The translations under genes and the position numbers were made by a program. Below the pieces are notes generated by a model. It was not told the origin of the DNA and searched no databases. It saw nothing but the letters and a program-made list of their open reading frames with translations. A stretch of DNA of 64,000 nucleotides. Source: Bacteroides fragilis (GTDB lineage: Bacteria; Bacteroidota; Bacteroidia; Bacteroidales; Bacteroidaceae). Below, piece after piece: positions 60,102 to 64,000 of the stretch. Each line of letters begins with the position of its first letter. Position 1 is the stretch's first letter. The stretch spans positions 868,001-932,000 of the forward strand of contig NZ_SZUU01000001.1 in NCBI RefSeq assembly GCF_019583405.1, given 5' to 3'.

Positions 60102-61631
60102 CTATCCTTTCTTCGTCCTGAGAAACAATACCGGAACGACACACAGCAACGTGACGATAAAGGCGATAAAGAAATCATCGTTGATGGCACTGATGTATCC
60201 CTCCAGATCGATACGCTTCAATATCAGCATCTCCGCCACTTCTTTGGCTGTATCGGTCGTTCTGCCCCCTGTATGTTCTATAAAGCGGCTCAAGGAATGA
60301 AGGGTCTGCCGGTATACGTCTCCTGTATAGTTGAGTGCTTCGCCATATCGCTGTGTGTGAAAAGCCGTACGCTGCGTCAGCAGATGGCTGAAGATGGCTA
60401 CTCCGAAACTTCCTCCCATCTGCCGGACAATGTTCGTAATACTGGAAGCCTGTGCCATATCACTGTTACGGATATTCACCAGCGACAGAGTCAGCAACGG
60501 AGTGAAAAGCAATCCCATGCCCAGTCCGCGCAGATAAAGACTCAGCATGATGTACCACTTCTCGGTCAGAAAAGACAGATAATAGTTCATATAGAAGCTC
60601 AGAGCCATCAATAGGATTCCCGACACGATAAAGACTTTGGGGTTAATCCGTTGCATCAATTTGCCGGACAAAGGTGAAGCCACTCCCTGGATAATCCCCA
60701 CTGGCATGAAAAACATACCAGCCTGCAAAGCCGAATACCCCAGATTGTCCTGTAGATAGAGCGGAATCAAAAACGTACTGCCGAACATGCCGATACCAAA
60801 GACGAACAGGATCAGGTTGGATAACGCAAAGTCCCTGTCGACAAACAGGCGCAGATTGATCAGCGGTGTCCTGACAGTGAACTCAAAGTAAAGGAACAAA
60901 ATAAAGGTGACCACCGCAATCCACATGGCTCCAAGCACTACGGGACTGTTCCATCCCATGGAGTTAGTGGACGAATTGACTTCGGAAAGCCCATACATAA
61001 AGACAGGCAGAAAAATGGCAGAAGTGATAAAACCGGGAATATCGAAGGGAACTTTGGTTCCTTTCACATGTTCCTTCTGTACAATGGCAGTTACGATCAA
61101 AGCGAGAATCCCTATCGGGATATTGACGTAAAAAATATAGTTCCAGTCCATGTAATCAACCAGGTATCCACCGATGGTAGGACCAAAAGAGACCGAAGCG
61201 GCCGAAGCGATAGACCAGAACCCCAATGCCGTCCCCCGTTGTTCGGGTGGGAACACATCGCTCACAATAGCCATGCCGACAGGAAGAAGCATGCCGCATC
61301 CGAAACCTTCGATCACCCGCCAGAAAATAAGTTCTTCGATAGTGGACGAACTGCCGCACATAAAGGAACCGACTGTGAAGACAAGCAAGGACAAGAAATA
61401 GATCTTTTTATAACCGAAGCGTTCGGACAGCCATCCGGCAGCAGGAAGAATACTCGCCATCGAAAGCATATATCCGGTCAGTACCCATTCGGCCACATTG
61501 ATATCCGCACCGAGAGTGCCCATAATCACAGGCAACCCGGTATTGACGACTGTAGAATCGAGCACCGCCATAAAGGTGCCTATCATGATGTTGCCCAATA
61601 CGATCCATTTATAAGAAGAACTTCCTTTCAT
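60102..61631 (-). CDS. EmrB/QacA-type MFS drug exporter (DHA2, 14 helices)
   Basis: A 509-residue proton-driven efflux pump. Motif D-like AVLDSTVVNTGLPVIMGTLG in helix 1, motif A GWLSERFGYKKIYF in loop 2-3, motif C GFWSIASAASVSFGPTIGGYL in helix 5 (antiporter motif). Fourteen helices in all. It overlaps the adaptor gene upstream by 4 bp, forming an EmrAB-like pair; the outer-membrane channel is not encoded next to it. Confidence 0.95.
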   Translation of the reverse strand: MKGSSSYKWIVLGNIMIGTFMAVLDSTVVNTGLPVIMGTLGADINVAEWVLTGYMLSMASILPAAGWLSERFGYKKIYFLSLLVFTVGSFMCGSSSTIEELIFWRVIEGFGCGMLLPVGMAIVSDVFPPEQRGTALGFWSIASAASVSFGPTIGGYLVDYMDWNYIFYVNIPIGILALIVTAIVQKEHVKGTKVPFDIPGFITSAIFLPVFMYGLSEVNSSTNSMGWNSPVVLGAMWIAVVTFILFLYFEFTVRTPLINLRLFVDRDFALSNLILFVFGIGMFGSTFLIPLYLQDNLGYSALQAGMFFMPVGIIQGVASPLSGKLMQRINPKVFIVSGILLMALSFYMNYYLSFLTEKWYIMLSLYLRGLGMGLLFTPLLTLSLVNIRNSDMAQASSITNIVRQMGGSFGVAIFSHLLTQRTAFHTQRYGEALNYTGDVYRQTLHSLSRFIEHTGGRTTDTAKEVAEMLILKRIDLEGYISAINDDFFIAFIVTLLCVVPVLFLRTKKG

Positions 61632-62308
61632 TCTTTGACGATCTTCACGTTAGCAGACATCCCCGAAAGCAGTCGGAGTTTGGCTTTCAGTTTCTCTTTC
61701 CCCTCCACCCGGTCGATCGATATCTTCAGGGGAATCCGCTGGGCCACCTTTGTATAATTGCCCGATGCATTATCAGGGGGGATCAGGGAAAACTCGGATG
61801 CAGTGTTGGCACCGATATAGAAGATTTTGCCGTAAAACGTCAGTCCGGGATAGGCATCGAGGGTAAAAAGAGCCTGTTGTCCCATACGGACTTCATCAAA
61901 CTTAGTCTCCTGCAAGTAGACAGTCACCCAGAGTTCCTTGCCCTCGTTCAAGGTAAAGATGTTCTCACCCGGCTGCAACAGATCGCCGGGAACCACCCAC
62001 TGCTTGGCTATCAAGCCATCGACAGGTGAAACAATCCGGTAATCCTCAGTCATCGTACTGTCGAGCACAGCCAGCAATTCACCTCTCTTCACGCTGTCAC
62101 CCTCCTGCTTGAATACAGCAGACAAAGGGGCCATCACACGGGCAGACACATTCACACGACTGCCATCCAGGTTTGCATCTATGGTAGATACGTATTTTCG
62201 ATAGTTCCACCACCAGACAACGGCTACGACAATAGCGATGATAAGCAATATCACCAGCCAGATAAACTTTTTCTTATCAGAGGGGTTCGATGTATTTGCA
62301 GCGTCCAT
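61628..62308 (-). CDS. EmrA-like membrane-fusion adaptor, hairpin-less
   Basis: A 226-residue HlyD-type adaptor: short cytoplasmic tail, one helix (about 15-32), lipoyl domain in two halves (VSARVMAPLSAVFKQEGDSV, RIVSPVDGLIAKQWVVPGD) that run on with almost no insert, and a beta-barrel. E. coli EmrA is about 390 residues because a long coiled-coil hairpin separates the halves; here it is missing. It overlaps the MFS gene, so the pair works together. Lack of the hairpin makes docking to TolC doubtful. Confidence 0.92.
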   Translation of the reverse strand: MDAANTSNPSDKKKFIWLVILLIIAIVVAVVWWWNYRKYVSTIDANLDGSRVNVSARVMAPLSAVFKQEGDSVKRGELLAVLDSTMTEDYRIVSPVDGLIAKQWVVPGDLLQPGENIFTLNEGKELWVTVYLQETKFDEVRMGQQALFTLDAYPGLTFYGKIFYIGANTASEFSLIPPDNASGNYTKVAQRIPLKISIDRVEGKEKLKAKLRLLSGMSANVKIVKE

Positions 62309-62400
62309 AATTCTTGGGATTAGTTACAAGGGTGTAAACAAAATCCGCAAGAAAAGGTTTGGAAAAGGAAGCAAAAGGAATCGAATTTTACAGAAGAACT

Positions 62401-62482
62401 CACCACGGAGTGCCACAGAGTAACACTGAGTATTTACTATAGTAATCAACAACATAGAATCATCTCTGTGTCCTCTGTGGTA
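62401..62482. repeat. Dispersed palindromic element, copy 12 (GAG type)
   Basis: CACCACGGAGTGCCACAGAG on the left, TGTCCTCTGTGGTA on the right. Reverse orientation to copies 8 and 9 with a related loop (GTAATCAACAAC is the complement of GTTGTTGATTA). Between the AspT-type and EmrA genes. Confidence 0.8.
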
Positions 62483-62519
62483 AATTTTGACATTCCCCGA
62501 AATTCTTTGATGGAATAAC

Positions 62520-64000
62520 TTAGTACACCACTGTCGCAATCACCTGTATAAACAGAATCAGGAACACCATCGCAATCGGGTATACCGTTGCATAAGCTAC
62601 ACTGGGGATATTGCTGTCTACCATGGAATCGGCAGCGGCAAGCCCAGGTGTACTGGTCATACCACCGGTAATGGTACCCAGCAGATCAAGCAGACTGATT
62701 TTAAATATCAGACGCCCAACGAACGCGGCGATCAACATCGGTATGAGGGTAATGGCAGCACCTACTCCGAACAGCAACAAACCGCTCTCCTGAAAAGTAG
62801 CAACCAGATTCTTACCGGCCGATGTACCTACCTCAGCCAAGAAAAGCAACAATCCCAACTGACGGAGCAACTGGTTGGCAGGTCCGGACATAGACCAGAG
62901 GATAGGACCTGTTTTACCTACTGCACTAAGCAGCAAAGCCACCATCAACACACCACCGGTCAATCCTGGTGAGAAAGACAATCCGCCCGGGAACGAGATA
63001 TTAAGCTTACCAAAAAGTACTCCCAACACAATGCCCATGGCAATGGGGAAGAAATCGGTGTCGGACAGCTTCTTCGCATTGTTTCCCAGTAAACGGGCTA
63101 CTCCTTTGATACCTTCCTTCTCGCCCACCACCATCAGTTTATCGCCAAACTTCAGTGCCAGATCGGGTGACGGTGAGAGGTCGATACCGCTTCGGCGGAC
63201 ACGGGTTACGGTACAGCCGAAATTCTTCATTAGGTTCAGGTCCCCCAACTGTTTGTTTATCATGTCCTTTTTGGTCAACAGCAGCGATTCGATTTCCTGC
63301 GTGTTTTCCAACGGAAGTTCACCTTCTTCACGTTCGCCCACCAATACGGCCAGTTGCGTCAAAGCTTCTTCGCTACCCACTGCCTGGATATAATCCCCTT
63401 CACGAAGCACTGTATGGGCTGTCGGGATGGATATCTGTTCCTGATGTTTCAGACGTGAAATAACCGCTCCTGTCATGGCACGTGCATTGATCTGCATCAG
63501 GCTGCGGCCAAATACGCTCGGATTCGTGATGCGGTAGATACAGGTTCCCAACTCCGGGAATTGTCCCCGGCGTTCTATCTCAAGGCGGCGGGCCTCTTTG
63601 TCAAGATCAATACGCATAATCTTAGGTAACAGCTTCACGAACAGAATGACGCCAATCACACCAAACGGATAGGCAATACCATAAGCGATAGAAGCCAATG
63701 GAGAATTGGTGCTGTCGATGGCAACAGCCAGACCCGGCGTACTGGTCAGCGCTCCGGCAACCAGACCTACCACACTGGGAGTATCTATATCAAAAGCATA
63801 CTTCAAACCGATAGCTGTAAAGCAGGCCGAAGCAATGATAAGAAGTGTAATGATGATCAGCGTCTTCCCCTTACTACGGAAAGAATCGAAGAATCCCGGA
63901 CCTGCCTGGATACCGATCGTAAAAATGAAAAGTACCAATCCGAAATTACCCAGTTCCTTTGGGATAATTACACCGAAATGCCCAAAAAGAAGGGCAATGA
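62520..64000 (-). CDS. AspT/YidE-type transporter, partial (N-terminus outside the window)
   Basis: The open frame runs off the right edge with no start; 493 residues are visible. Two hydrophobic AspT/YidE/YbjL domains (each about five helices) flank two cytoplasmic TrkA_C/RCK_C domains (PSVFGRSLMQINARAMTGAVI, CTVTRVRRSGIDLSPSPDLAL). GLVAGALTSTPGLAVA and GTITGGMTSTPGLAAA are the duplicated pore motifs. Members include aspartate:alanine exchangers; the substrate here is unknown. The internal TTG at 63938 is not the start, since GVIIPKELGNFG continues upstream. Confidence 0.92.
   Translation of the reverse strand, partial: IALLFGHFGVIIPKELGNFGLVLFIFTIGIQAGPGFFDSFRSKGKTLIIITLLIIASACFTAIGLKYAFDIDTPSVVGLVAGALTSTPGLAVAIDSTNSPLASIAYGIAYPFGVIGVILFVKLLPKIMRIDLDKEARRLEIERRGQFPELGTCIYRITNPSVFGRSLMQINARAMTGAVISRLKHQEQISIPTAHTVLREGDYIQAVGSEEALTQLAVLVGEREEGELPLENTQEIESLLLTKKDMINKQLGDLNLMKNFGCTVTRVRRSGIDLSPSPDLALKFGDKLMVVGEKEGIKGVARLLGNNAKKLSDTDFFPIAMGIVLGVLFGKLNISFPGGLSFSPGLTGGVLMVALLLSAVGKTGPILWSMSGPANQLLRQLGLLLFLAEVGTSAGKNLVATFQESGLLLFGVGAAITLIPMLIAAFVGRLIFKISLLDLLGTITGGMTSTPGLAAADSMVDSNIPSVAYATVYPIAMVFLILFIQVIATVVY

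Noticed and set aside
1..64000. tRNA or rRNA genes, prophage or integrative element genes
   Set aside because: None recognised by eye on either strand. Short tRNAs could be missed; tRNAscan would settle this.

Overview
The window is a chromosomal segment from a member of the genus Bacteroides, most likely the B. fragilis group. The evidence is the promoter grammar (a -7 box of the form TAnnTTTG upstream of most genes, with few Shine-Dalgarno sites), the trp gene order B-E-G-D-C-F-A, and lineage-typical families: DUF4251, LruC-domain lipoprotein, 6-bladed beta-propeller lipoprotein, DUF2023, DUF6132, LL-diaminopimelate aminotransferase and a stand-alone AICAR transformylase. Most of the window is ordinary chromosomal metabolism. 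No phage, integrase, CRISPR array, rRNA or tRNA was seen.

Layout. 0.1-9.2 kb (minus): a PAS-rich hybrid histidine kinase, then an export operon tolC - hlyD/ybhG - ybhF-like fused ATPase - two ABC-2 permeases. 9.4-12.2 kb: beta-propeller lipoprotein, AraC regulator, cysteine-less thioredoxin-fold protein. 12.4-19.4 kb (minus): carB, carA, a long purF and a broken glmS 5' end fused to unrelated sequence. 19.7-25.9 kb (plus): glycerophosphodiesterase, DUF4251 protein, LytS/LytTR two-component pair, dapF, dapL. 26-31.5 kb: DUF308 protein, ppk1-ppx, iron alcohol dehydrogenase with an array of 22-bp direct repeats upstream of its promoter, and a 36-residue membrane protein. 31.6-31.9 kb: a 0.3-kb element with 41-bp inverted repeats. 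32.1-39.3 kb: the complete tryptophan operon, preceded by a Trp-Trp-Trp leader peptide and a terminator. 39.5-46.7 kb: asparaginase, LruC lipoprotein, and a cassette of response regulator, sugar transferase, degenerate glycosyltransferase and acyltransferase. 46.7-48.6 kb: two candidate noncoding RNAs on opposite strands and a hemerythrin/atypical-LuxR pair. 48.8-53.1 kb: AICAR transformylase, flavodoxin-DUF2023, and DUF6132-DoxX-thioredoxin. 53.1-64 kb: di-heme peroxidase, cobalamin riboswitch with a MetE-like gene, TonB receptor with a His-rich partner, DUF418 protein, an EmrAB-like pump and an incomplete AspT/YidE-type transporter.

How the genes work together. The carA/carB/purF block and the glmS relic are all glutamine-amidotransferase genes feeding pyrimidine, purine and amino-sugar synthesis. 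The trp operon is self-contained, from chorismate to tryptophan, with a leader that looks like classical translation-coupled attenuation. ppk1 and ppx overlap and should set polyphosphate level together. DUF6132-DoxX-Trx and the peroxidase are cell-envelope redox genes.

What stands out. First, a dispersed palindromic intergenic element is present in 12 full copies and one half copy. It occurs in two sequence types and both orientations, and in one case supplies the last codons and stop of trpC. Second, a roughly 250-nt minus-strand transcription unit at 46991-47240 has a textbook promoter and terminator but no sizeable ORF, and carries seven or more AGGTA motifs spaced near multiples of 16-17 nt. 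Third, the inverted-repeat element at 31595-31901 could be a small mobile element or an invertible segment. Fourth, several enzyme-family proteins lack their hallmark residues: a thioredoxin fold, a receiver domain and a MetE-like protein.
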